In this document: piece by piece, positions 37,434-47,059 of the stretch | How the letters are laid out: every line of letters begins with the position of its first letter | Numbering within the stretch: the first letter of the stretch is position 1 | DNA from: Streptococcus suis S735 | GTDB taxonomy: Bacteria; Bacillota; Bacilli; Lactobacillales; Streptococcaceae | DNA: 64,000 bases | Direction: 5' to 3' | Assembly (NCBI RefSeq): GCF_000294495.1 | Contig: NC_018526.1 | Span: forward strand, 124,001 to 188,000 | Notes under the pieces: generated by a model | Database searches by the model: none | The model's input: the letters and a program-made list of their open reading frames with translations, nothing else | What the model was told of the DNA's origin: nothing | Made by a program: the position numbers and the translations under genes

Positions 37434-38027
37434 GGAACAGAGATTAATGTTTCTAAAGATGCTTCAGTGACAATTAAATATCCAGATGGAACTATTGATT
37501 TGCTATCACCAGTAGAAGTTGTGAAGCAGGCAGATAAAACTGCTCCTACGGTCGCAAATGATGGCAAAGGTAATATTGTGATTGTACCGTCTGAAAAAGC
37601 TGTTGAGCTTGTTGTTTCATACGTAGATAACAATGGTAAGTCGCAAACTGTAGTTGTTACGAAAGGTACGGATGGTTTATGGACAGCAAGTAATACAGTG
37701 GTGATTGTGGACCCTGTGACTGGGCAAGTAATCGTTCCAGGTTCTGTTATTAAGCCAGGTACAGTTGTTACAGCATACTCTAAAGACGAGGTTGGAAATA
37801 GTTCTGATTCAGCAGAAGCTGAAGTTGTAGCAGTAGACGAAAATAATTCTGCAGCAGGAGTGAAAGTTAAATCAGTTACTACAAATGCTAATAATGTTGA
37901 GAAGAAAGCTAAGCAATTACCGAATACTGGTGAGGAAGCAAATTCAGCAACTTCACTCGGATTAGTAGCTCTTGGACTCGGATTAGCACTTCTTGCAGCA
38001 AAGAGAAGAAGAGACGAAGAAGCTTAA
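37434..38027 (+). pseudogene. C-terminal sorting region of the giant surface protein, cut off by a stop codon
   Basis: In frame with the preceding 1667 codons, separated only by TAA. It begins G-T-E-I-N-V-S-K-D-A-S-V-T-I-K-Y-P-D-G, the second half of the linker domain seen before LPXTG anchors. It ends with L-P-N-T-G-E-E, a hydrophobic segment and R-R-R-D-E-E-A, a complete sortase A signal. An internal ATG (37467) exists, but with no signal peptide a separate product could not be exported. No selection seems to have eroded it yet, so the stop is probably recent or a sequence error. Confidence 0.88.
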
Positions 38028-38157
38028 GATAAGCTCTTCCTCAGAACTCTTTTGGAAGCCGCAATTTTCCTAGAAGATAGTAGTATGATACTCTTTCATA
38101 GCAAGGAAATTCCCTCGCTATGATTGGTAGGTATCAGTTATTATCTATCGAACCCCC

Positions 38158-38190
38158 AAAATCCAAAGTCATTCGACTTTGGATTTTTTT
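38158..38190 (+). terminator. Terminator of the surface protein gene
   Basis: AAATCCAAAGTC, ATTC, GACTTTGGATTT, then further T residues: a 12-bp perfect stem. Confidence 0.92.
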
Positions 38191-38213
38191 GATACGACAT
38201 GCTCGTCATACCT

Positions 38214-38248
38214 AAAAAACAGCCTTCTCTTGCGAGAGGCTGTTTTTC
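38214..38248 (-). terminator. Terminator of the minus-strand ABC exporter operon
   Basis: AACAGCC / GGCTGTT with an inner TCTC-TTGC-GAGA helix and A/T flanks. It overlaps the permease stop codon. Confidence 0.85.
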
Positions 38249-39869
38249 ATGCTTTTAATCTAAAAGTCTGCGGAGCTTTTTTCAATAAAATCCAGTAACC
38301 GATGCTAACATAGGCAATCATAGCTAGGGAAACCAGCAGGATATAGGTGTGGCTACCTACATTGATTCGGGTGTTGAGATAGGCCACCCAGTAGAGAGCA
38401 CCGCTAAGAAATTTATAGAGGGGATTGACCACATCCATGTCATTGGTAAAAGGCTGGAGGATATAGTAGATAAAGAGATCGTGGAAGGAAAAGAGAGCGG
38501 TCAGACTGATGAGGAGCAGGGCAGTTAGTAGAATGGTTTCCAAACTAAAGGCAAACCGCCCCAGCACCATGATAGCCAAAAAGAGGCTGGTCGCAAAGAT
38601 GAGATTGAGCTTGCAGGTCTGCAAAAATCGGTAGTTAAAACCAGCGATAATAGTCTTGGCTTCTCGATAGAAGGGATAGTGAAGCATGGAAATATCGCAG
38701 TTAACAAAGACCATCTGAGCCACCACCTTGCCCGACGAAGCTACGTACATAATCATGAAGGAAAGCGGTAGGAATTGGAGCAAGTAGGCTTCCGTAAAGG
38801 TAAACGGATCTAAAAAGTAACGAATCCCCTCCAGGGCTGCCAGAATCACGACTACTGCCAAGACCCAGTTCTGCACCTTCTTATAGAGGACTTTTTTGTA
38901 GCGGTCAAATAGCAGAGCATTTAAGTAGGTCATGCCAGACAGGTGGGACAGGTCCTTTCCTGTTTTCGCATTGAGTTTTGCCTGCATCTGCAAACCCTGG
39001 CGAGTGTATTCATTTCCCTTGGTCATCTCAAAAAGTTTCTTATCCATTTGCAAGGACTCGTCCATACAGTAGGAAAGATAGTCTAGGTGGTTGGTTTGTT
39101 GCTTCAAATAACCATAGCTAAACCAAATCAGAAATGGTTGGACAAGCAGGATAGGGACTAGCATGCCTGAGGAGAGCTGATTACGGAAGACAATAGCCAA
39201 AACATATAAAACAAAAACAAACGCGATCCATAGCCAAGCATGCCACGAATTGCGACGGGAAAAGATACGACGTTCAAAGAGCAGACGATTGAGGGCATGG
39301 CCAGCTAGATGACCTGCCAGCACTGTCATCAAACCAATAGGAAAAACTAACCACTCCTTGGTTATCATGCAAAAAATGGTTGAGGCTGGCAGGTAGTAAA
39401 TAGTGGTCAGGATAGGCTCGATAAAAAGTTGGCTTTGAAGAAAGCTGGATTGTGACAGGCTGAAATTCTGCATAAATTCTCGATCTGCTTTAGAGATAAC
39501 AGGGTCTAAGCTCTTCCCCAAACGATAGCTTAGTCCGACAAACAAAAGCCAGAACATAAAGCCAAGGAGCCAAGTGTTTGGGAGAATTTTCCAAAAGGTC
39601 AGCTCCCCATTGACTAGCATATTCATCCAGAAAGAAGCATGGTAGAAATGAAAGAGCAACCAGAAGCCCTTGATCAGGAAGCGACTGGGGATGGATAAGA
39701 TGTGCAGGACCAAAAAGAGACTAGACTTAAAGCTGTAAGACTTGAAAATACTCTCTGGAATGCACTTTCCCACAAGCGGCAGTTTCCGAAGATAGTAGAA
39801 GAATCCATTGACTGACCGATGGAGGTTATATTTTTCCTGATACCAAGAATAACGTAATATTGTTTTCAT
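38247..39869 (-). CDS. ABC transporter permease
   Basis: A 540-residue protein with around ten to twelve hydrophobic segments and no ATPase domain. It is encoded 9 bp downstream of an ATPase gene, so the two form an exporter-type ABC system. I do not recognise a named family; a short basic N-terminus and paired helix clusters (residues 45-120, 160-260, 330-540) are visible. The start ATG has GGAGAAACCT upstream. Possible roles are peptide or bacteriocin export or immunity, not shown by sequence. Confidence 0.8.
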   Translation of the reverse strand: MKTILRYSWYQEKYNLHRSVNGFFYYLRKLPLVGKCIPESIFKSYSFKSSLFLVLHILSIPSRFLIKGFWLLFHFYHASFWMNMLVNGELTFWKILPNTWLLGFMFWLLFVGLSYRLGKSLDPVISKADREFMQNFSLSQSSFLQSQLFIEPILTTIYYLPASTIFCMITKEWLVFPIGLMTVLAGHLAGHALNRLLFERRIFSRRNSWHAWLWIAFVFVLYVLAIVFRNQLSSGMLVPILLVQPFLIWFSYGYLKQQTNHLDYLSYCMDESLQMDKKLFEMTKGNEYTRQGLQMQAKLNAKTGKDLSHLSGMTYLNALLFDRYKKVLYKKVQNWVLAVVVILAALEGIRYFLDPFTFTEAYLLQFLPLSFMIMYVASSGKVVAQMVFVNCDISMLHYPFYREAKTIIAGFNYRFLQTCKLNLIFATSLFLAIMVLGRFAFSLETILLTALLLISLTALFSFHDLFIYYILQPFTNDMDVVNPLYKFLSGALYWVAYLNTRINVGSHTYILLVSLAMIAYVSIGYWILLKKAPQTFRLKA

Positions 39870-39878
39870 AGGTTTCTC

Positions 39879-40583
39879 CTAATCTGCTGTCAGCAAGGCA
39901 ACTACTTCCTGTTCGAAGTCAGGATCATGGAGTTTGTCGCTCGGAACTGCTTGCAATTCTTGGTGATGGAGCAAAACAATCTCGTCACAGAGGTCTTGAG
40001 CCAGTTGTAAGATATGGGTTGAAAAGATAATAACGGAATCCTTTTTAGCCTCCCGAATCAGCTGTTTGAACTCGTGGGCAGCCACAGGGTCAAAGGAAGT
40101 CAGCGGCTCATCTAAGAGAAGGACAGGTGGCTGGACAATCAGGGACAGGAGTAGCTGGACCTTGTTCTGCATACCATGGGAAAAATCCTTGAGCAGACGG
40201 TGCTGGTCTTCTTCTCCAATACCGACCAAGTTTAGCCATTCTTCTGGACTGCGAGGAGATTTGAGTTTATCCTTATGAATGTCCATATAGAAGCGGACAA
40301 ACTCATAGGCTGTCATAAAGGCAGGTAGTTGTGGATAGGTCTGGGTAAAGCCGATGTCCGTATTATCGTAGTCAAGAGTTTCTTCGCCTTTCACAAACTG
40401 AATCGAGCCATTATCCAAGGTCAGATTACGGGCAATGCAGTTAAACAAGGTTGTCTTACCAGCCCCGTTCCGTCCTAGCAAGCCGTAAATCTTGCCTTGT
40501 TCAAATTGAAAACTGGCATCCTCCAGAATACTCTTGTGATCAAATTTTTTAGAAATAGAAGACAGTTTCAGTTGCATAGCCAA
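39879..40583 (-). CDS. ABC transporter ATP-binding protein
   Basis: A 234-residue nucleotide-binding subunit. Walker A is G-R-N-G-A-G-K-T-T (about residues 37-45). The signature is a degenerate F-S-H-G-M-Q-N-K, and Walker B is V-L-L-L-D-E-P-L. A switch His is in I-F-S-T-H-I-L. Drug, antibiotic or EcsA-like exporters have this layout. It is first in the operon with the permease. The signature departs from LSGGQ at several positions, as in some other exporters. Confidence 0.9.
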   Translation of the reverse strand: MAMQLKLSSISKKFDHKSILEDASFQFEQGKIYGLLGRNGAGKTTLFNCIARNLTLDNGSIQFVKGEETLDYDNTDIGFTQTYPQLPAFMTAYEFVRFYMDIHKDKLKSPRSPEEWLNLVGIGEEDQHRLLKDFSHGMQNKVQLLLSLIVQPPVLLLDEPLTSFDPVAAHEFKQLIREAKKDSVIIFSTHILQLAQDLCDEIVLLHHQELQAVPSDKLHDPDFEQEVVALLTAD

Positions 40584-40628
40584 TCTCCTTTGTTATATTG
40601 TTATGGTTTTATCATACAATAAAAAACA

Positions 40629-40661
40629 AAAAAATTCAAGCAGTTTTTGCTTGAATTTTTC
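40629..40661 (-). terminator. Terminator-like hairpin between the flavoprotein and ABC genes
   Basis: AAAAATTCAAGCA / TGCTTGAATTTTT with a short T-rich loop. It can serve minus-strand read-through from the flavoprotein gene. Confidence 0.75.
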
Positions 40662-40686
40662 AGTCATTAAATAATTAGTAGTGTAC

Positions 40687-42120
<1,434 letters not shown>

Positions 42121-42345
42121 TCATATTTTCATCAAGAAAGTAGTTTGAGTCTTTGCTATGATTTGTGGAGTTTTTCCTTGAGATTGCGGAAGACCATTGA
42201 CGGGTTAGGGGAGTATACTTAAACTAAGGGAAATTAGTTTTTATCAGGAGCCTGTATGTACAAGCAAAGTAATTTTGTGGAAACTGCATTGTGAAACCAG
42301 GTTCTAACAACTCCGTCTGTAGCATGAAAGAAAGTAGGTAGAAGA

Positions 42346-43746
42346 ATGGTAACTGAGCAAAGAGAGTATCGTTTTCCAGAAGGTTTTTTGTGGGGATCCT
42401 CCACTTCAGGGCCTCAAAGTGAAGGAAGTGTAGCTGGTGATGGAAAGGGGTGGAATAACTGGGATTACTGGTACAGTCAGGAACCTGAGCTCTTTCACCA
42501 GCAAATAGGACCGGAACAAACATCGACTTTCTATGAACATTTCCAGTCAGATTTGGATTTGTTGGTGGAAACATGTCATAGTATTTTTCGCACCTCTATA
42601 CAGTGGTCACGTCTGATTCCGGAAGGGATAGGCGAGGTCAATCCGCAAGCTGTGGAGTTTTATAGGGCTGTATTTGCAGGTATTCGAGAGCGTGGGATAA
42701 AGCTTTTGGTCAATCTTTATCATTTCGATTTGCCTTATGTCTTACAGGAAAAAGGGGGCTGGGAAAATAAGGAGATTGTCTGGGCCTATGAGGCTTATGC
42801 TCGCCAGTGTTTCAGCCTCTTTGGGGATTTGGTGGATCATTGGATTACCTTTAATGAACCCATTGTTCCAGTAGAATGTGGCTATCTAGGAAGCTATCAT
42901 TATCCTTGCAAGGTGGATGCAAAGGCAGCTGTGGTCGTAGCGTATCATACGCAATTAGCCAGTTCTTTGGCAGTTCGGGCCTGTCACCAACTACACCCAG
43001 ACCACAAAATTTCCATTGTTCTCAATCTTACTCCTGCCTATCCAAGAAGTCAGAGTCCAGAAGATTTACAGGCAGCACGGATTGCTGAGCTATTTCAAAC
43101 GAGAAGCTTTTTGGATCCATCCGTTTTGGGACAATACCCGAGGGAGCTGGTTGACATTCTTGAAAAACACGGTTTACGTCCAGAAACCACAGAGGAGGAA
43201 TTGACCATTATCAAAGAAAATAGGGTTGACTTCCTGGGGGTGAATTATTACCAGCCCCTGCGCGTGCAGGCTCCTTCAGAAGATGGATGGAACGGAGAGC
43301 CTACTTTCCTATCCCAATATTTCCAGCCTTATGATAAGCCTGACAAGAAAATCAATCCCCATAGAGGCTGGGAAATTTACGAAGAAGGGCTGTACGATAT
43401 TGCTAAAAATATCCAGGAAAACTATGGAAATATCGAATGGTTGGTAACTGAGAACGGCATGGGAGTCGAAGGGGAGGGTGTTTTTGAAGAAAATGGCATG
43501 ATTCAGGATGACTATCGGATTCACTTCATGGAAGACCATTTGATTCAGCTCCATCGAGGTATTGATGAAGGGGCGAACTGTAAGGGCTATATGGTCTGGA
43601 CCTTTATTGACTGCTGGTCTTGGTTAAATACCTATAAGAACCGATACGGTTTGGTCTCGCTTGACCTTCAAACTCAGAAGCGTACTGTCAAAAAATCTGG
43701 ATATTGGTTCAAGCAAGTGAGTGCTAAAAATGGTTTTATTAGATAG
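42346..43746 (+). CDS. GH1 beta-glycosidase (6-phospho-beta-glucosidase-like)
   Basis: A 466-residue glycoside hydrolase family 1 enzyme. It begins with F-P-E-G-F-L-W-G-S-S-T-S-G-P-Q-S-E-G. Acid/base Glu171 is in T-F-N-E-P and nucleophile Glu369 in V-T-E-N-G-M-G. At the site that binds the 6-phosphate in 6-phospho enzymes (S428/K435/Y437 in LacG numbering), this protein reads S-W-L-N-T-Y-K-N-R-Y. Ser and Tyr are kept, but Lys is replaced by Asn with a Lys just before. Substrate is therefore uncertain. It is monocistronic with no PTS gene beside it. Confidence 0.88.
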   Translation: MVTEQREYRFPEGFLWGSSTSGPQSEGSVAGDGKGWNNWDYWYSQEPELFHQQIGPEQTSTFYEHFQSDLDLLVETCHSIFRTSIQWSRLIPEGIGEVNPQAVEFYRAVFAGIRERGIKLLVNLYHFDLPYVLQEKGGWENKEIVWAYEAYARQCFSLFGDLVDHWITFNEPIVPVECGYLGSYHYPCKVDAKAAVVVAYHTQLASSLAVRACHQLHPDHKISIVLNLTPAYPRSQSPEDLQAARIAELFQTRSFLDPSVLGQYPRELVDILEKHGLRPETTEEELTIIKENRVDFLGVNYYQPLRVQAPSEDGWNGEPTFLSQYFQPYDKPDKKINPHRGWEIYEEGLYDIAKNIQENYGNIEWLVTENGMGVEGEGVFEENGMIQDDYRIHFMEDHLIQLHRGIDEGANCKGYMVWTFIDCWSWLNTYKNRYGLVSLDLQTQKRTVKKSGYWFKQVSAKNGFIR

Positions 43747-43843
43747 AATGTATATTTCGTTTCTGCATAACATTGCATTGAGATAAGATGCTTTTGAGGT
43801 TTGTGATTATTCACTAATGCTTGGTAAGAAAATTCCCCTAGAT

Positions 43844-43872
43844 TTGACAGGGATAGGGTTCTGTGGTAATAT
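43844..43872 (+). promoter_or_regulatory. rocS promoter
   Basis: TTGACA (43844-43849), 17-nt spacer, TAATAT (43867-43872). It rules out the upstream in-frame start at 43817. Confidence 0.88.
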
Positions 43873-43915
43873 TTTAATGATACAAACTATGAGAAATGTA
43901 AGTACCGAGGATATT

Positions 43916-44410
43916 ATGGGAATCGAAAAAACAGTCAGTGAGTTAGCTGAAATTTTAGGAGTGAGCCGGCAGGCTATGAATAATCGTGTCAAATCACTTC
44001 CTGAAGAATTTGTAGATAAAAATGACAAGGGTGTGACCGTTGTAAATCGTGCTGGCTTGATTAAGTTGGAGGAAATCTACAAAACAACCATTTTTGAAGA
44101 TGAGCCGATTAGTGATGAAGTCAAGCATCGTGAATTGATGGAAATTTTAGTTGACGAGAAAAATGCTGAAATCATTCGCTTATATAGTCAATTAAAAGCT
44201 AAAGATAAGCAACTTGCCGAAAAAGATGAACAACTCAAGGTTAAAGATGTGCAGATTGCTGAGAAGGATAAACAGTTGGATCAGCAACAGCAATTGACAC
44301 TAAAAGCTATGGCCGATAAGGAAGTTCTCAAGTTGGAATTGGACGAAGTTAAAGCACAGGCAGAAGAAGTGCAAGCTAAAGGCTTCTTTGCACGTTTATT
44401 TGGGAAATAA
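43916..44410 (+). CDS. rocS: Chromosome segregation regulator RocS
   Basis: A 164-residue protein matching pneumococcal RocS. The N-terminal helix-turn-helix is at residues 1-50 (V-S-E-L-A-E-I-L-G-V-S-R-Q-A-M-N-N-R-V). A long coiled coil follows with heptad-like repeats of K-D-K-Q-L-A-E-K-D-E-Q-L (residues 85-150), and it ends in an amphipathic tail G-F-F-A-R-L-F-G-K that can bind membrane. In S. pneumoniae RocS binds DNA and helps chromosome segregation with the ParB and capsule systems (family knowledge). The start at 43916 follows GAGG and lies downstream of a strong promoter. Confidence 0.92.
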   Translation: MGIEKTVSELAEILGVSRQAMNNRVKSLPEEFVDKNDKGVTVVNRAGLIKLEEIYKTTIFEDEPISDEVKHRELMEILVDEKNAEIIRLYSQLKAKDKQLAEKDEQLKVKDVQIAEKDKQLDQQQQLTLKAMADKEVLKLELDEVKAQAEEVQAKGFFARLFGK

Positions 44411-44432
44411 AAAGGTCCGGGGGACCTTTTTA
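44408..44432 (+). terminator. rocS terminator
   Basis: AAAAGGTCC, GGG, GGACCTTTTT: a perfect stem overlapping the stop codon. Confidence 0.9.
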
Positions 44433-44461
44433 TCATGAGCTTGAAAACAAGAGAGCGAATA

Positions 44462-44514
44462 AAGGTCCGGGGGAGTGAAACAGCCTGGGGATAGACTGTT
44501 TCAGCCCGAGCTAA
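44462..44514 (+). repeat. Short hairpin repeat, best preserved copy
   Basis: GTGAAACAG-CCTGGGGATAGA-CTGTTTCAGC forms a 7-bp stem. Related copies are at 10112-10140 and 18466-18525. Confidence 0.6.
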
Positions 44515-44538
44515 AAACTGGAAAATGATATGTGATAT

Positions 44539-44569
44539 AAAAAGATTGGTGGGAACCAATCTTTTTTAG
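44539..44569 (+). terminator. Terminator-like hairpin upstream of the PTS operon
   Basis: AAAAAGATTGGT, GGG, AACCAATCTTTTTT: a strong stem with a T run. Confidence 0.85.
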
Positions 44570-44630
44570 TTTAAGTAGTGAGCACAATTGAATTTTTATT
44601 TTTCATTATATTAATTGGGCTCAAAGACTC

Positions 44631-44659
44631 TAGAAATCAGAAATGAAAAGGGATACAAT
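44631..44659 (+). promoter_or_regulatory. Promoter of the ascorbate-type PTS operon
   Basis: TAGAAA (44631-44636), 17-nt spacer, TACAAT (44654-44659), then AAGGAGG and the ATG at 44678. The -35 box is weak. Confidence 0.65.
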
Positions 44660-44677
44660 TAAGACAAGGAGGAAAAT

Positions 44678-46720
44678 ATGGTTGATAATCGTACCATGGC
44701 GATTCTGATGGAATTGTTTGCGACTCGAAAAGAAAGTTTGTACGAACTTAGTATTCAAACAGGAATTGAAAAGGAGCAGCTACATTCTAATTTGGAACTA
44801 GTCAATCAATTGTTGCAAGAACATTCCTTCCCGCAGATACAATACAAAGATAGCGAGTTTGTTATTTCTACGGAGCTTTACAATCAAAAAGAAAGTGTAT
44901 TTTCGCTCTTTCGCAATCGCCAGATCTATCTTTCGCAAGAAGAAAGACAGCTTCTTATCTATCTTTATACCTTTATCCGAAAAGAATTTGTATCAAACGT
45001 TCACTACCAAGAATTATTGAGTGTGAGCCGTAACACAACATTGACGGATATTAAGAATGTAAAGGAACTTTGCTTGGACTTTCAAGTACGATTGGAATAT
45101 ACGAGGGCGAAAGGCTATCATCTAATTGGTCGAGAAGAAGATAAACATCGCTTGGCGCTTTATGCACTCAGTAATTGTTTGCAGTCTTCGATTGGTGTGT
45201 GGGCTTTGGATTATATTCTTAAATCTTGGGGTGAGGAAAATCCTATTGAAGAATTGAAAATAGTGAGTCAACAAGCTTGCAATTATTATAAAGTCTCAGC
45301 TTTAGAAGAGAGATTGGATGAATATTTGTATTTTTTGATATTTTTATTTATCCGTCAGGCGCGTGTTGGCAACCGTATTAACTGGAATTTTGAAGGAAAG
45401 GGAGGGTTTGTAAAAGATTTTCTGCAACGCCTTTGGAAATTATTACGTTTAAAAAGTACTAGCACATTAGAATTAAATGCTGCGACACAAGAGTATCTGT
45501 CACATTTACTGCAAGGATGCTTAGAAGGTGAGAGCGGAGAAAAGGATGATCTATTTTACCACTTGACTGTAGAAATAGTGGAAGAGATGGAACGTTTGTC
45601 CTTAATTATTTTTGAACATCGCTCGGAAATGATTGAAGGTTTGCAACGTCACCTAATTCCTGCTTACTACCGTTTAACATCTCGTTTGGTAAATGTCAAT
45701 TCATATACTGAAACCATCAAAGAAGAGCATGCCGACTTGTTCTATCTTGTAAAAAAAGCTTTGCGACCTTTGGAAGAGCATCTAGGTTTTACTATACCAG
45801 ATAGTGAGGTATCTTATTTTGTCATCCACTTTGGTGGCTACATCGAAGCAGGTCAACAACGTTCATATCGTTATCGGGCCTTGGTTGTTTGCCCAAATGG
45901 AGTGAGCTCTTCGCTGATTGTAAAAGAAAATCTACGGCAACTATTTCCTAATATCTATTTTGCCGATACCCATTCCTTACAGGATTGGAAGATGCTAGAC
46001 ATGACAGACTATGACATGGTATTTGGAACTATCAAGCTGAATATAGAGCTACCATTTTTCTTGGTATCCCAGCTGATGACCTCTAATCATAAAAAAGAAT
46101 TATTTCATTTGGTTAATCAGCATTTCCCAAATGCGGCTTATTTTCCGATTGAGATTGAGCAGTTATTATCACTTGTTGGGAAACATGCAACCATTCATCA
46201 GGAGCAGGCTTTAAAATATGAATTGGTGCAGTTTCTCAATCAACGCTCCCATGAGCAAAGGGGAAGGAGTCCTATGTTAGAAGAATTGATTACAAAAGAG
46301 ACCTTTCAATGGTCTGAGGAAGTTTTAGACTGGCAAAAAGCAGTTGCCCTGGCTGCACGACCTCTGGTAGATAAAGGAGCTATAGAAACTCGATATATTG
46401 ATGCTATGATAGCGAAGGTAGAAGAGTTTGGTCCTTTTATTGACCTAGGTAAAGGAATTGCGATTCCACATGCACGACCAGAAGATGGGGTTAATGAGGT
46501 AGGGATGTCAATGTTGGTATTGGATAAGCCAGTTTATCTATTGGATGACCCTAGTCATGAAATTCGGCTGTTCATTTGTATTGCAGCCGTGGATAATCAA
46601 ACCCATCTCAGAGCACTCTCGCATTTGACAAAAATTTTGCGAGAAGAAGAAAATATTCAACAACTTGTCGGCACCAAAGAATTCGCCGACGTACAACATT
46701 TATTAAAGGAGGAACAGTAA
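44678..46720 (+). CDS. PRD-containing transcriptional regulator with PTS EIIB- and EIIA-like domains
   Basis: A 680-residue BglG/MtlR-type regulator. The layout is N-terminal helix-turn-helix domains (to about residue 170), two PTS regulation domains (about 180-390), a GatB-like EIIB domain with Cys405 in V-V-C-P-N-G-V-S-S-S, and a C-terminal EIIA domain with His598 in I-P-H-A-R-P-E-D. These phosphorylation sites let the PTS control its activity. It is encoded 1 bp before the IIB gene, so it most likely activates this operon. It resembles the regulator before the equivalent pneumococcal operon. Confidence 0.92.
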   Translation: MVDNRTMAILMELFATRKESLYELSIQTGIEKEQLHSNLELVNQLLQEHSFPQIQYKDSEFVISTELYNQKESVFSLFRNRQIYLSQEERQLLIYLYTFIRKEFVSNVHYQELLSVSRNTTLTDIKNVKELCLDFQVRLEYTRAKGYHLIGREEDKHRLALYALSNCLQSSIGVWALDYILKSWGEENPIEELKIVSQQACNYYKVSALEERLDEYLYFLIFLFIRQARVGNRINWNFEGKGGFVKDFLQRLWKLLRLKSTSTLELNAATQEYLSHLLQGCLEGESGEKDDLFYHLTVEIVEEMERLSLIIFEHRSEMIEGLQRHLIPAYYRLTSRLVNVNSYTETIKEEHADLFYLVKKALRPLEEHLGFTIPDSEVSYFVIHFGGYIEAGQQRSYRYRALVVCPNGVSSSLIVKENLRQLFPNIYFADTHSLQDWKMLDMTDYDMVFGTIKLNIELPFFLVSQLMTSNHKKELFHLVNQHFPNAAYFPIEIEQLLSLVGKHATIHQEQALKYELVQFLNQRSHEQRGRSPMLEELITKETFQWSEEVLDWQKAVALAARPLVDKGAIETRYIDAMIAKVEEFGPFIDLGKGIAIPHARPEDGVNEVGMSMLVLDKPVYLLDDPSHEIRLFICIAAVDNQTHLRALSHLTKILREEENIQQLVGTKEFADVQHLLKEEQ

Positions 46721-46721
46721 T

Positions 46722-47006
46722 ATGTTACGAATTGGAACAGCCTGTGGTTCAGGTTTAGGCTCTAGCTTTATGGTTCAAATGAATATTGAATCCATTTTGC
46801 GAGATTTAGGTGTATCAGATGTTCATGTGGAGCATTATGATCTAGGTGGTGCCAATCCGAGTGAAGCAGATGTGTGGATTGTCGGACGTGACCTGGCTGA
46901 TTCTGCAACTCATTTAGGAGATGTTCGAATATTGAATAGTATTATTGATATGAATGAGTTGAGGGAACTTGTCACGGCTATCTGCCAAGAAAAAGGTTTG
47001 GTTTAA
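46722..47006 (+). CDS. PTS sugar transporter subunit IIB, ascorbate (UlaB) type
   Basis: A 94-residue cytoplasmic phosphocarrier with the active-site Cys8 in G-T-A-C-G-S-G-L-G-S-S, the loop of L-ascorbate-family IIB proteins. It passes phosphate from EIIA to sugar bound by the IIC protein encoded 53 bp downstream. The operon lacks a separate IIA gene; the EIIA-like domain of the regulator is mainly regulatory, so a IIA from elsewhere may be needed. An AAAGGAGGA site precedes the ATG. Confidence 0.92.
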   Translation: MLRIGTACGSGLGSSFMVQMNIESILRDLGVSDVHVEHYDLGGANPSEADVWIVGRDLADSATHLGDVRILNSIIDMNELRELVTAICQEKGLV

Positions 47007-47059
47007 ATCGTATACACAGGGGATGACCCGCAAAGATAAAATTATAAAGGAGACAGAAA

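Noticed and set aside
42197..42219. Promoter for the GH1 gene (TTGACG / TATACT)
   Set aside because: The spacer is only 11 nt, too short for sigma-A; no better match was found.
43817..43915. Longer N-terminus of rocS from 43817
   Set aside because: The extension spans a near-consensus promoter, and the HTH domain begins right after the ATG at 43916.
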